Positions 1 to 7,462 of a DNA stretch of 9,536 bases are shown in pieces. The notes under the pieces are model-generated. The model was not told the DNA's origin, ran no database searches, and saw nothing but the letters and a program-made list of their open reading frames with translations. This stretch comes from an uncultured Clostridia bacterium. GTDB taxonomy: Bacteria > Bacillota > Clostridia > Oscillospirales > Acutalibacteraceae. The stretch spans positions 1 through 9,536 of the forward strand of contig CAMJHI010000068.1 in assembly GCA_946405475.1 (NCBI GenBank), written 5' to 3'. The position numbers were made by a program, and so were the translations under genes. Every line of letters starts with the position of its first letter. The stretch's first letter is position 1.

Positions 1-7
1 AGAACAC

Positions 8-277
8 ATGAAAGCCGTCATCACCGTGGTCGGAAAAGATATGGTCGGCATCCTCGCCAGGGTCTCGACCTTCTGCGCGGAATGCAACGCCAACGTGCTG
101 GAGGTGTCGCAGACCATTTTGCAGGATATGTTCTGCATGATCATGCTCGTGGACACCGCCAACATGCAGGTGCCGTTCACCGAATTCAGCGAAAAATTAG
201 AGGGCGCCGGCAAGGATCTGGCGCTGAGCATCCACGTGATGCACGAAGACATCTTCAATTCCATGCACCGCATCTGA
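8..277 (+). CDS. ACT-domain protein, UPF0237 family (small regulatory-type protein)
   Basis: An 89-residue protein that is essentially one ACT domain. It opens with a beta strand followed by the GKDMVGILARVS segment (about residues 9-20), the strand-turn-helix signature of ACT domains related to GcvR and the UPF0237 family. ACT domains usually bind small ligands such as amino acids and often form dimers; no catalytic residues are visible. The length is that of a complete family member. The start has only seven bases of upstream sequence in the window, so its ribosome-binding site cannot be judged. It ends with TGA 12 bases before the UPF0210 gene, so the two are almost certainly cotranscribed. 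This pairing is widespread in Firmicutes and suggests that the ACT protein senses a ligand for, or binds to, the UPF0210 protein; that partnership is inference. The ligand is unknown. Confidence 0.93.
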   Translation: MKAVITVVGKDMVGILARVSTFCAECNANVLEVSQTILQDMFCMIMLVDTANMQVPFTEFSEKLEGAGKDLALSIHVMHEDIFNSMHRI

Positions 278-289
278 GGTGAGAGAACA

Positions 290-1645
290 ATGATCAACAC
301 ATCCGACATTCTTGAAACCATCGCCATGATCGAGGAGGAGCACCTCGACATCCGCACCATCACCATGGGCATTTCCCTGCTCGACTGCTGCTGCGGCGAC
401 GTCAAGGCCTCCTGCGACAAGGTTTACGACAAAATCACCCGCAAAGCGGAAAAGCTCGTGTTCACCGGCGAACAGATCGAACGGGAATACGGCATCCCCA
501 TCATCAACAAGCGCGTTTCCGTCACGCCGATCTCCATGCTGGTTTCCGCCTGTCAGGGCGACCCGGCCGCATTTGCGCGCACGCTTGAACGCGCGGCGCA
601 GACCATCGGGGTCAACTTCATCGGCGGCTATTCCGCGCTGGTGCAAAAGGGCTTCACCCCCGGCGATGAAGCGCTCATCCGCTCCATTCCGCAGGCGCTG
701 GCCGAAACCGAACATATCTGCTCGAGCGTCAACATCGGCTCCACCAAGGCCGGCATCAACATGGACGCCGTGCGCCTGATGGGGCAGGTGGTGCATGAGG
801 CCGCCGTGGCGACAGCCGACCGGGGCTGCATCGGCCCGGCCAAGCTGGTCGTGTTCTGCAACGCGCCGGAAGACAACCCGTTTATGGCGGGCGCGTTCCA
901 CGGCGTGGGCGAGCCCGACTGCGTGATCAACGTGGGCGTTTCCGGCCCCGGCGTGGTCAAATACGCGCTGTCCAAAATCCCCGACGGCGACCTGTCCGCC
1001 GTGGCCGACACCATCAAAAAGACCGCTTTCAAGATCACCCGCATGGGTCAGCTCGTGGCGCAGCAGGCCTCCAAGCGCCTCGGCGTGCCGTTCGGCATCG
1101 TCGACCTGTCCCTTGCCCCCACGCCCGCGGTGGGCGATTCCGTGGCGCACATCCTCGAAGAAATGGGTCTGGAGCAATGCGGCTGCCACGGCACCACGGC
1201 GGCGCTCGCGCTGCTCAACGACGCGGTCAAAAAGGGCGGCGTGATGGCCTCCTCCCACGTGGGCGGCCTGTCCGGCGCGTTCATCCCCGTGACCGAAGAC
1301 GCCGGCATGATCGCCGCCGCCCGCAGCGGCGCGCTGACCATGGAACGGCTTGAAGCCATGACCGCCGTTTGCTCGGTCGGGCTGGATATGATCAACATCC
1401 CCGGCGACACCTCCCCCGAGGTCATCGCCGCCATCATCGCCGACGAAGCCGCCATCGGCATGGTCAACAGCAAAACCACCGCCGTGCGCGTCATCCCCGC
1501 CATTGGCAAACAGGTGGGCGACGAGCTCGACTTCGGCGGCCTGCTCGGCGGCGGCCCGGTGATGCCCGTGAGCACGATCTCACCGGCGAAGTTCATTCAC
1601 CGCGGCGGGCGCATCCCCGCCCCGATCCAAAGTCTGAAAAACTGA
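290..1645 (+). CDS. UPF0210 / DUF711 family protein (PFL-like fold), function unknown
   Basis: A 451-residue cytoplasmic protein that matches the UPF0210 (DUF711) family over its full length, including the family segments NKRVSVTPIS (about 70), FIGGYSALVQKG (about 110), CSSVNIGSTKAGINM (about 145), EDNPFMAGAFHGVGE (about 193), VDLSLAPTPAVGDS, the GTTAALALLNDAVKKGGVM region, GGLSGAFIPV and the C-terminal RIPAPIQSLKN. It is often called a PFL family protein because its barrel resembles pyruvate formate-lyase, but I see no C-terminal glycyl-radical motif, so formate-lyase activity is not supported. No biochemical role is established for the family. The start is preceded by GGTGAGAG. It sits 12 bases after the ACT-domain gene, its usual companion. 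One local oddity is a Cys-Cys-Cys-Gly-Asp run at residues 33-37 with another Cys at 42, where relatives I remember have fewer cysteines. Family assignment is firm; function is open. Confidence 0.95.
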   Translation: MINTSDILETIAMIEEEHLDIRTITMGISLLDCCCGDVKASCDKVYDKITRKAEKLVFTGEQIEREYGIPIINKRVSVTPISMLVSACQGDPAAFARTLERAAQTIGVNFIGGYSALVQKGFTPGDEALIRSIPQALAETEHICSSVNIGSTKAGINMDAVRLMGQVVHEAAVATADRGCIGPAKLVVFCNAPEDNPFMAGAFHGVGEPDCVINVGVSGPGVVKYALSKIPDGDLSAVADTIKKTAFKITRMGQLVAQQASKRLGVPFGIVDLSLAPTPAVGDSVAHILEEMGLEQCGCHGTTAALALLNDAVKKGGVMASSHVGGLSGAFIPVTEDAGMIAAARSGALTMERLEAMTAVCSVGLDMINIPGDTSPEVIAAIIADEAAIGMVNSKTTAVRVIPAIGKQVGDELDFGGLLGGGPVMPVSTISPAKFIHRGGRIPAPIQSLKN

Positions 1646-1663
1646 GAAAGGACAGGTCGAAAA

Positions 1664-3295
1664 ATGGGTAACAGAATTCAGCTTCTCGACTGCACCCTGC
1701 GCGACGGCGGCTACGTCAACGACTGGCGCTTCGGCCGTGCGAACATCGTCGGGATCTTTGAACGGCTCGCCGACGCGGGCGTTGACGTTATCGAGGTTGG
1801 TTTTCTCGATGACAGAAGGCCGTTTGATAAAGACAGAACCATTTTTCCCGATACTGCGTCAGCCGATAAGATCTACGGCCGGTTGGATCGCAAGCAGGCG
1901 ATGGTCGTCGGCATGATCGATTACGGCACCTGCACCATCGAAAACATCGCCCCCTGCGCCGAATCCTGTCTTGACGGCATCCGGGTCATTTTCAAAAAAG
2001 GAAAGATGCACCCCGCCATGGCGTATTGCCGACAGGTCAAAGCGCTGGGTTACCGGGTGTTTGCGCAACTGGTGTCGATCACCAGCTACACCGATGAAGA
2101 ACTGCTTGAGCTGGTCGCGCTGGCCAACGATGTAAAGCCTTACGCCGTTTCCATGGTCGACACCTACGGCCTGATGGAGGAAGACGAGCTGCTGCACTAT
2201 TATGCCATACTGGACGAGCATCTCGACCCCGCCATCCGCATCGGCTTCCACGCGCACAACAATTTCCAACTGGGCTACGCCAATGCGGCGTCGTTCCTCA
2301 AGCATCAGGGCAAGCATGACATTCTGGTGGACGGCACGATTTTCGGCATGGGCAAAAGCGCCGGCAACGCGCCCATCGAGCTGATCGCCATGACGCTCAA
2401 CCAGCGGTACGGCGGCCGCTACAATATTGATTGCTTTTTGGAAGCGACCAACGAATCGGTGATGGAATTTTACAAAACCTCGCCGTGGGGCTACAGCACA
2501 TTCTTTTATCTGGTCGCCAAAAACCGCTGCCATCCCAACTATCTGACCGACTACCTGCGGGAAGAGAATCTTTCCATTTCGCTGCTGGATGAACTGCTGG
2601 CCACGATCGAGCCGGAGGATAAAAAGCTCCTCTACGACAAGGCGCTGGGGAAAGAGCTTTATGAAGCGTTCGTCCGCGAACACGTCTGCCAGGCAGATTC
2701 CGCGAACCGGTTCCTTGACTTTCTGGGCAGCCGCAAGGTGCTGCTGATCGGCCCCGGAAAAAATATCCGGCTTCAGGAGTCGAAGGTCAAAGCGTTCATC
2801 AGCCGGGAAAAGCCCGTGGTTCTTTCCGTCAACTACATTCCCGAAGCCGTCACGCCTGACTGTGTGTTCATCACCAACCCCAAGCGCTATCATGACATGG
2901 CGGCAGACCTGAAAAAAGAGACCTCGTCCGGCATGAAAACGCTGGCGACCACCAACGTCACCTGCCGCAACGGCCGTTTCGATTTTGTTGCCGCCAGAGC
3001 GCCGCTGCTGGAAAAAGACGAGACCATCATCGACAATTCGTTCCTGATGCTGCTCAAGTATCTGGATTCCATCGGCGTCCGGGAAGTGTTCTGCGCGGGC
3101 TTTGACGGCTATTCCGACAAGGAAAGCAATTACAGCATTCCCGAAATGGAATATTCCTTTGTCAAGAAGGAAGCCGCTCACCTCAACGCCCACATGAAGC
3201 AGTCCATCGCACAACACAGAAGGAGAATGACGATTTCCTTTATTACATATTCAGCGTATGACGCGGAAGAGGATATCCATGGCGCAGCAATATAA
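1664..3295 (+). CDS. Two-domain aldolase-like protein: DRE-TIM/HMGL-like metal-dependent barrel plus C-terminal domain
   Basis: A 543-residue protein. The N-terminal part (about 1-300) is a DRE-TIM (HMG-CoA lyase-like) barrel. It has the opening LLDCTLRDGGY with Arg13-Asp14, and the GFHAHNN strand whose His196 and His198 should bind the divalent metal with Asp14. The FGMGKSAGNAPIE segment (about 227-239) is also typical. Relatives cleave or form carbon-carbon bonds, usually with pyruvate or acetyl-CoA, as in 4-hydroxy-2-oxovalerate aldolase. After a helical linker, a second domain starts near residue 357 with the nucleotide-fold-like LLIGPGKN (Gly363, Gly365) and contains FITNPKRY and AGFDGY (478-483). 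It ends with a strand typical of such proteins, followed by a short acidic tail. AAAGGA at 1647-1652 supports the start. It follows the UPF0210 gene by 18 bases and overlaps the HAD gene by 17. The substrate is unknown; homologues I recall are annotated in surface-polysaccharide loci. The first domain is confident, the role of the second is not. Confidence 0.87.
   Translation: MGNRIQLLDCTLRDGGYVNDWRFGRANIVGIFERLADAGVDVIEVGFLDDRRPFDKDRTIFPDTASADKIYGRLDRKQAMVVGMIDYGTCTIENIAPCAESCLDGIRVIFKKGKMHPAMAYCRQVKALGYRVFAQLVSITSYTDEELLELVALANDVKPYAVSMVDTYGLMEEDELLHYYAILDEHLDPAIRIGFHAHNNFQLGYANAASFLKHQGKHDILVDGTIFGMGKSAGNAPIELIAMTLNQRYGGRYNIDCFLEATNESVMEFYKTSPWGYSTFFYLVAKNRCHPNYLTDYLREENLSISLLDELLATIEPEDKKLLYDKALGKELYEAFVREHVCQADSANRFLDFLGSRKVLLIGPGKNIRLQESKVKAFISREKPVVLSVNYIPEAVTPDCVFITNPKRYHDMAADLKKETSSGMKTLATTNVTCRNGRFDFVAARAPLLEKDETIIDNSFLMLLKYLDSIGVREVFCAGFDGYSDKESNYSIPEMEYSFVKKEAAHLNAHMKQSIAQHRRRMTISFITYSAYDAEEDIHGAAI
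3265..3273 (+). promoter_or_regulatory. Ribosome-binding site that sets the HAD gene start
   Basis: GGAAGAGGA lies five bases before the ATG at 3279 and inside the end of the aldolase-like gene. It favours 3279 over the earlier in-frame ATG at 3258, which has no comparable purine run upstream. The conserved HAD motif I begins only ten residues after the 3279 start, as expected for the family. Confidence 0.6.
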
Positions 3296-3953
3296 CTGTT
3301 TGGTGTTCGACGTTGACGGCACCCTGCTGGACACTTCGGAAGGGATGCTTGCCGCCGTTCGATACACCATTGAACGATTCGGTCTTGAACCGTTGGAAGA
3401 AGAAACCATCAAAAGCTTCATCGGCCCGCCGATCCAGCATTCCTTCCAGCGGGTCTACGGGTTCGCCGACGACGTGATTGCGGACATGGCGGCCGTTTTC
3501 AGAGAGCGATACAAAGAAAAGGATCTGCTGCTGGCCAAGGCCTACGACGGTATTTACGACGTCATGGATCATCTGCAGCAGACCGGAACGGCGATCGCGA
3601 TCGCCACTTATAAACGGGAGGATTACGCAGCCCGGCTGCTCCATGCGTTCGGGTTCGACCGATACACCGACCTGATCTTCGGCTCGGATTTTGAGGGCAG
3701 GCTGCGCAAAAAAGATATCATCGAGCTCGCCCTGAAAAAAGCGGGTATTGCCGATCACGCAAAAGCGCTGATGGTCGGCGACAGCGACAACGACGCCATC
3801 GGTGCGGCCGAGATCGGGACCGATTTTCTGGGTGTGACCTACGGCTTCGGCTTCAAAACCCGGGCGGACGTGGAACGGTTCCGCGCCGTCGGAACGGCAG
3901 ACACACCGCGGGAGATCATTGATTTTTTAGTGGGAGGACAATTATGCAAATAA
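3279..3953 (+). CDS. HAD-superfamily phosphatase, phosphoglycolate-phosphatase-like (subfamily IA)
   Basis: A 224-residue HAD hydrolase with all four motifs: DVDGT with nucleophile Asp11 and acid/base Asp13; Thr110 in AIATYKRE (motif II); Lys144/145 (motif III); and MVGDSDND with Asp168 and Asp172 binding magnesium (motif IV). The helical segment between motifs I and II, with FIGPPIQHSF near 47-56, is the C1 cap of the Gph/PgmB-like group. These enzymes remove phosphate from small metabolites such as phosphoglycolate or sugar phosphates. The start at 3279 was chosen over 3258 because of the purine-rich site at 3265-3273. It overlaps the aldolase-like gene by 17 bases and the ThDP gene by 10, so all three are probably translated as a unit. 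The context suggests it dephosphorylates an intermediate made or used by its neighbours rather than clearing phosphoglycolate; that is inference. Confidence 0.9.
   Translation: MAQQYNCLVFDVDGTLLDTSEGMLAAVRYTIERFGLEPLEEETIKSFIGPPIQHSFQRVYGFADDVIADMAAVFRERYKEKDLLLAKAYDGIYDVMDHLQQTGTAIAIATYKREDYAARLLHAFGFDRYTDLIFGSDFEGRLRKKDIIELALKKAGIADHAKALMVGDSDNDAIGAAEIGTDFLGVTYGFGFKTRADVERFRAVGTADTPREIIDFLVGGQLCK
3932..3938 (+). promoter_or_regulatory. Ribosome-binding site of the ThDP enzyme gene, embedded in the HAD coding sequence
   Basis: GGGAGGA ends five bases before the ATG at 3944 and is the strongest Shine-Dalgarno match in the window. It lies inside the last codons of the HAD gene, whose TAA (3951-3953) falls after the ThDP start. 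This places termination and re-initiation at the same spot. Confidence 0.7.
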
Positions 3954-5740
3954 AGCTCGCCCGATACGTGGCGGATTTTCTGGTAAAAAACGGCGTGAGC
4001 GACTGCTTCATGGTCACCGGCGGCGGCGCCATGCACCTTGACGACGCGCTCGGCCATCAGGAGGGACTTCGCTGCATCTTCAACCACCATGAGCAGGCCT
4101 GTTCCATCGCGGCGGAAGGCTACACCCGCATGACCGGGAAGCTCGCGGCCGTGTGCGTTACGAGCGGCCCCGGCGGCACCAACGCCATCACCGGCGTCAT
4201 GGGCGGCTGGCTCGATTCCATCCCGATGTTCATTCTGTCCGGTCAGGTCAAACGCGAAACCACGATCTGGTCCTGCCCCGACCTTGGCCTGCGGCAGTTG
4301 GGCGATCAGGAGTTCGATATCATCGGCTCGGTCTCCAACATGACCAAATACGCTGTGATGGTGACCAACCCCGATGAGATCGCCTACCATCTGGAAAAAG
4401 CTCTGTTTCTGGCGCTGAACGGCAGAGGCGGCCCCGTCTGGCTCGACATCCCGCTGGACGTGCAGGGCGCGACGATCGAGACGGAAAAACTGATCCATTT
4501 CCGTCCCGAAGCCGAAAAGCCCTGGACAACGCCGGCGCCGAAGCCCGGCATAGCGCAGACGATCCTTGAAAAAATCAGGCAGGCCAAAGCGCCGCTGATC
4601 CTCGCGGGCACCGGCATCCGTTTGGGAAACGCGGAAGAAAAATTCCTGAAGCTGCTCGACAAGCTTCAAATCCCGGTCGTAACGGCGTGGAATGCCAACG
4701 ACACCGTGCCGTATGACAGCCCCTGTTTTGCCGGGATGCCGGGCACAGTCGGCACACGACCCGGCAACTTTGCCGTTCAGAACTGTGATCTGCTTCTCAG
4801 CCTCGGCTGTCGGCTGAACATCCGCATGATCGGCTACAACCATTACAATTTTGCCAAAAACGCCTATAAGATCATCGTCGATATCGATCCGAAAGAGCTC
4901 ATCAAGCCGACCGTCAGGCCGGATCTGCCGGTCAACGCGGACGTGAGCGATCTGATCGACGAAATGTTGGCGCTGGACTATACGCCGGAAGAAAAACACG
5001 CCGCGTGGGTCGCCTGGTGCCGCAAACTGGTGGCGCAATACCCCGCCGCCTTGCCGTCCTATCGCAATCACGGCGAGGGACTGATCAACCCCTATGTGTT
5101 TACTGACAAGCTCTTTGACCACCTGACCGCCGACGACCGGATCATCTGCGGCAACGGCAGCGCCTGCGTCGTGACCTTCCAGGCCTGTAGAATCAAGCAA
5201 GGACAGCGGATGTTCACCAATTCCGGCTGCGCGGCCATGGGCTACGGCTTCCCCGCCGCCGTCGGCGTCGCCGTGGCCGACAACAGCAGCCGTACCGTCT
5301 GCATCGACGGTGACGGCAGCGTGATGATGAACCTGCAGGAATTGGCCACCGTTGCGCAGAACAAGCTGAACATCAAGCTCATCATCCTCAACAACAACGG
5401 CTATCATTCCATCCGTCAAACGCAGACGAACCTGTTCAAGCCGCCGTTCATCGGGATTGATCCCGCCAGCGGCGTTTCGTTCCCTGATTTTGAAAAGCTG
5501 GCCGAGGCGTTCGGCGTGAAGTATTTCACGCTTGACAGTGAAACGAACTGTGATGCGGTTTTAGAACAGGCGCTCAACTGCGACGGACCATGCATCTGCG
5601 AAGCGGTCGTCGACCCGACGCAGAATTTCGCGCCCAAATCCTCCTCAAAAGTCCTGCCGGACGGGCGGATCGTTTCACCGTCTTTGGAAGATATGTTCCC
5701 GTTCCTGGATCGGGAAGAATTCGACGCGATCCGTTTTTAA
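3944..5740 (+). CDS. Thiamine-diphosphate-dependent enzyme, acetolactate-synthase superfamily
   Basis: A 598-residue protein with the three-domain layout of acetolactate synthase-type enzymes. The N-terminal pyrimidine-binding domain (about 1-170) carries the cofactor-activating Glu50 in NHHEQACSIAAEGY and the SGPGGTNAITG loop near 80. The middle domain (about 190-330) follows. The C-terminal pyrophosphate-binding domain has Gly456-Asp457-Gly458-Ser459 and Asn483-485, the GDG...NN magnesium/ThDP motif at normal spacing. Such enzymes decarboxylate 2-oxo acids and often attach the resulting acyl unit to a second carbonyl compound. There is no small regulatory subunit gene (ilvN) and no branched-chain amino acid gene nearby, so I do not call it IlvB. 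Together with the aldolase-like and HAD genes it more likely serves a special pathway, for example a YerE-like addition to a sugar; that is inference. It overlaps the HAD gene by 10 bases. Confidence 0.88.
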   Translation: MQIKLARYVADFLVKNGVSDCFMVTGGGAMHLDDALGHQEGLRCIFNHHEQACSIAAEGYTRMTGKLAAVCVTSGPGGTNAITGVMGGWLDSIPMFILSGQVKRETTIWSCPDLGLRQLGDQEFDIIGSVSNMTKYAVMVTNPDEIAYHLEKALFLALNGRGGPVWLDIPLDVQGATIETEKLIHFRPEAEKPWTTPAPKPGIAQTILEKIRQAKAPLILAGTGIRLGNAEEKFLKLLDKLQIPVVTAWNANDTVPYDSPCFAGMPGTVGTRPGNFAVQNCDLLLSLGCRLNIRMIGYNHYNFAKNAYKIIVDIDPKELIKPTVRPDLPVNADVSDLIDEMLALDYTPEEKHAAWVAWCRKLVAQYPAALPSYRNHGEGLINPYVFTDKLFDHLTADDRIICGNGSACVVTFQACRIKQGQRMFTNSGCAAMGYGFPAAVGVAVADNSSRTVCIDGDGSVMMNLQELATVAQNKLNIKLIILNNNGYHSIRQTQTNLFKPPFIGIDPASGVSFPDFEKLAEAFGVKYFTLDSETNCDAVLEQALNCDGPCICEAVVDPTQNFAPKSSSKVLPDGRIVSPSLEDMFPFLDREEFDAIRF

Positions 5741-5776
5741 CCGATAAAATATACAAAATAAAGGTGACGATCAACT

Positions 5777-6871
5777 ATGAAATTAGGAATCGTAGGGCTT
5801 CCGAACGTCGGAAAAAGCACCCTGTTCAACGCCATTACCAACGCGGGCGCGCAGTCCGCGAACTATCCGTTCTGCACCATTGAGCCGAACGTCGGCGTGG
5901 TCAGCGTGCCGGACAGCCGGTTGGACAAGCTCGCCGAGATGTACCACCCCGACAAATACACCCCCGCCGTGATCGAATTCGTCGACATCGCCGGGCTGGT
6001 CAAGGGCGCCTCCAAGGGCGAGGGCTTAGGCAACAAATTCCTGGCCAACATCCGCGAGGTGGACGCCATCGTTCACGTGGTACGCTGCTTCGTCAACGAC
6101 GACATCACCCACGTCGACGGCAGCATCGACCCCAAACGCGACATTGAAACCATCAATTTAGAGCTGATCTTTTCCGATCTGGAAATGATCGAGCGCCGCA
6201 TCGACCGCACCGCCAAGGCGATGAAGGGCGACAAAAAGCTGGGCGCGGAGCTGGAATTCCTCAAGCGCGTCAAGCAGGCGCTGGAGGACGGCACGCCCGC
6301 GCGCAACATTGAATGCGACGAAACCGAAGCGGAGATCCTGGCGCAGTCCACCCTGCTCACCGCCAAGCCCGTGATCTATGCGTGCAACCTGAGCGAGGAA
6401 GATTTTGCGGGCGGTCTGGAAGCCAACGCGGGCTACCGCGACGTGTGCGCCATTGCCGAAGCCGAGGGCAGCGAGGTGCTGCCCATCTGCGCCGAGCTCG
6501 AAGCGGAGATCGCCTCGCTCGACCGTGAGGAAAAGGCCATGTTCTTAGCCGATCTGGGCATTGAACAGGGCGGCCTCGATCTGCTCATTCAGCGCAGCTA
6601 TCACCTGCTGGGGCTCATCTCCTACCTCACCGCGGGCAAGCCCGAGGTGCGCGCGTGGACCATCAAGCGCGGCACGAAGGCGCCGCAGGCGGCCGGCAAG
6701 ATCCACACCGACTTTGAGCGCGGCTTCATCCGCGCCGAGGTGGTCAGCTTTGACGACCTGATGGCCTGCGGCAGCATGGCCGCCGCCAAAGAAAAGGGGC
6801 TGGTGCGCAGCGAAGGCAAGGAATACGTCATGCAGGACGGCGACGTGGTTCTGTTCCGCTTCAACGTCTAA
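5777..6871 (+). CDS. ychF: Ribosome-associated redox-regulated ATPase YchF (Obg-family)
   Basis: A 364-residue protein, the normal full length for YchF/OLA1. The G1 loop is GLPNVGKST at residues 7-15, followed by the switch region with NYPFCTIEPN (29-38). G3 is DIAGL at 70-74, where Leu74 replaces the catalytic glutamine, as in hydrophobic-substituted GTPases. NLSEED stands where a GTPase would have NKxD, which fits the known preference of YchF for ATP over GTP. A coiled-coil insertion spans about residues 125-185. The C-terminal TGS domain (about 280-364) begins with YLTAGKPEVRAWTIKRG and ends VLFRFNV. YchF binds ribosomes and has been linked to stress and translation control. It begins 36 bases after the ThDP gene, with AAAGGTGA at 5760-5767 as ribosome-binding site. 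The high third-position G/C returns here, matching the UPF0210 gene. Confidence 0.97.
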   Translation: MKLGIVGLPNVGKSTLFNAITNAGAQSANYPFCTIEPNVGVVSVPDSRLDKLAEMYHPDKYTPAVIEFVDIAGLVKGASKGEGLGNKFLANIREVDAIVHVVRCFVNDDITHVDGSIDPKRDIETINLELIFSDLEMIERRIDRTAKAMKGDKKLGAELEFLKRVKQALEDGTPARNIECDETEAEILAQSTLLTAKPVIYACNLSEEDFAGGLEANAGYRDVCAIAEAEGSEVLPICAELEAEIASLDREEKAMFLADLGIEQGGLDLLIQRSYHLLGLISYLTAGKPEVRAWTIKRGTKAPQAAGKIHTDFERGFIRAEVVSFDDLMACGSMAAAKEKGLVRSEGKEYVMQDGDVVLFRFNV

Positions 6872-6907
6872 TAAATGCTCTTACACAGTTTAGTTCTCGT
6901 TTTTTTC

Positions 6908-6914
6908 AGAGGTG
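6908..6914 (+). promoter_or_regulatory. Ribosome-binding site that sets the start of the P-loop kinase gene
   Basis: AGAGGTG ends six bases before the ATG at 6921. Its own GTG (6912) is in frame and could be mistaken for a start, but it is better read as part of the Shine-Dalgarno sequence. Confidence 0.65.
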
Positions 6915-6920
6915 CAAATC

Positions 6921-7457
6921 ATGGAAACAGCTGAAATCAAAGCCTGCAAGAAAATCATCGTAGTCGGCAACGACGGCAGCGGCAAAACCTATTTTTCCCT
7001 CAAGCTCGGCGAAATACTCGGCCTGCCCGTTTATCATCTGGACAAGGAATTTTTCCACAAGGGCTGGAGCATCACCCCGCGCGAGGAATGGCTGGAAAAG
7101 CACCGCCGCCTGCTCGAACAGGATGAATGGATCATCGACGGCTACTACCCCGCCAACCTCAAGGAGCGCTTTTTGTGCGCCGACGCGGTCATTTATCTGG
7201 ACGTACCCAACCTGTTGTGCTACCGCCACCTGCTCAAGCGCAACAAGGAACACAAATACGTCAACCGCACCGACCTGCCCGAAAACTGCCCGGAATATCT
7301 GCGCGCGGAACAGTTCCGCGCCATCCGCCAGTTCAACAGCACGGAGCGCAACCGCGTTTACAGCTACATGAAGCGCTACCCGCGCCAGTTCATGTGCGTG
7401 CTGCACAGCGACTTTGAGGTGAAGGAATTCTTCAAGGATTTAGAGTTGGACGAGTAA
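6921..7457 (+). CDS. P-loop nucleoside/nucleotide kinase-like protein (topology-modulation / FlaR-like family)
   Basis: A 178-residue protein with a Walker A loop at residues 16-23 (GNDGSGKT). It then has YHLDKEFFHKGW (38-49), PREEW (53-57) and the DEWIIDGYY stretch (68-76). These follow in the order seen in proteins annotated as DNA topology modulation protein, FlaR-like or adenylate kinase-like. A basic lid-like region lies around 105-125 (YRHLLKRNKEH and following). The fold predicts phosphoryl transfer from ATP, but the substrate is not known, and the topology name rests on old annotation. The ATG at 6921 was preferred to the in-frame GTG at 6912 because that GTG is part of the ribosome-binding site. 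It lies 49 bases after ychF, with a T-rich spacer, and five bases before pth, so it is probably cotranscribed with pth and mfd. Confidence 0.85.
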   Translation: METAEIKACKKIIVVGNDGSGKTYFSLKLGEILGLPVYHLDKEFFHKGWSITPREEWLEKHRRLLEQDEWIIDGYYPANLKERFLCADAVIYLDVPNLLCYRHLLKRNKEHKYVNRTDLPENCPEYLRAEQFRAIRQFNSTERNRVYSYMKRYPRQFMCVLHSDFEVKEFFKDLELDE

Positions 7458-7462
7458 ACGAT

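Noticed and set aside
197..1258. A 353-codon open frame on the - strand opposite the UPF0210 gene.
   Set aside because: It mirrors a well-conserved gene and its protein is His/Gly-rich low-complexity sequence typical of antisense frames.
1859..3217. A 452-codon open frame on the - strand opposite the aldolase-like gene.
   Set aside because: Same reasoning: no motifs, unusual composition, and the + strand frame shows clear conserved catalytic residues.
3258..3278. Earlier ATG for the HAD gene, adding seven residues.
   Set aside because: No ribosome-binding site precedes it, whereas GGAAGAGGA stands at the right distance from the ATG at 3279.
3218..3295. Strong purine run AGAAGGAGA followed by an in-frame ATG (3227) near the end of the aldolase-like gene, as a possible separate small gene.
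   Set aside because: The run touches the ATG, leaving no spacing for initiation, and the following residues look like the natural last strand of the protein.
3839..5419. A 526-codon open frame on the - strand opposite the HAD and ThDP genes.
   Set aside because: It is antisense to two genes with complete family motifs, its protein is rich in His, Arg, Gly and Val without recognisable domains, and such long mirror frames are expected in GC-rich DNA with strong third-position bias.
5720..5750. Possible promoter before ychF (TTCGAC and TAAAAT).
   Set aside because: The spacing is 19 bases, the -35 match is poor and the region overlaps the end of the ThDP gene; an AT-rich patch in GC-rich DNA gives such matches by chance.
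6872..6920. A T run (6900-6906) between ychF and the kinase gene that could mark a terminator.
   Set aside because: No GC-rich inverted repeat precedes the T run, so an intrinsic terminator is not supported.
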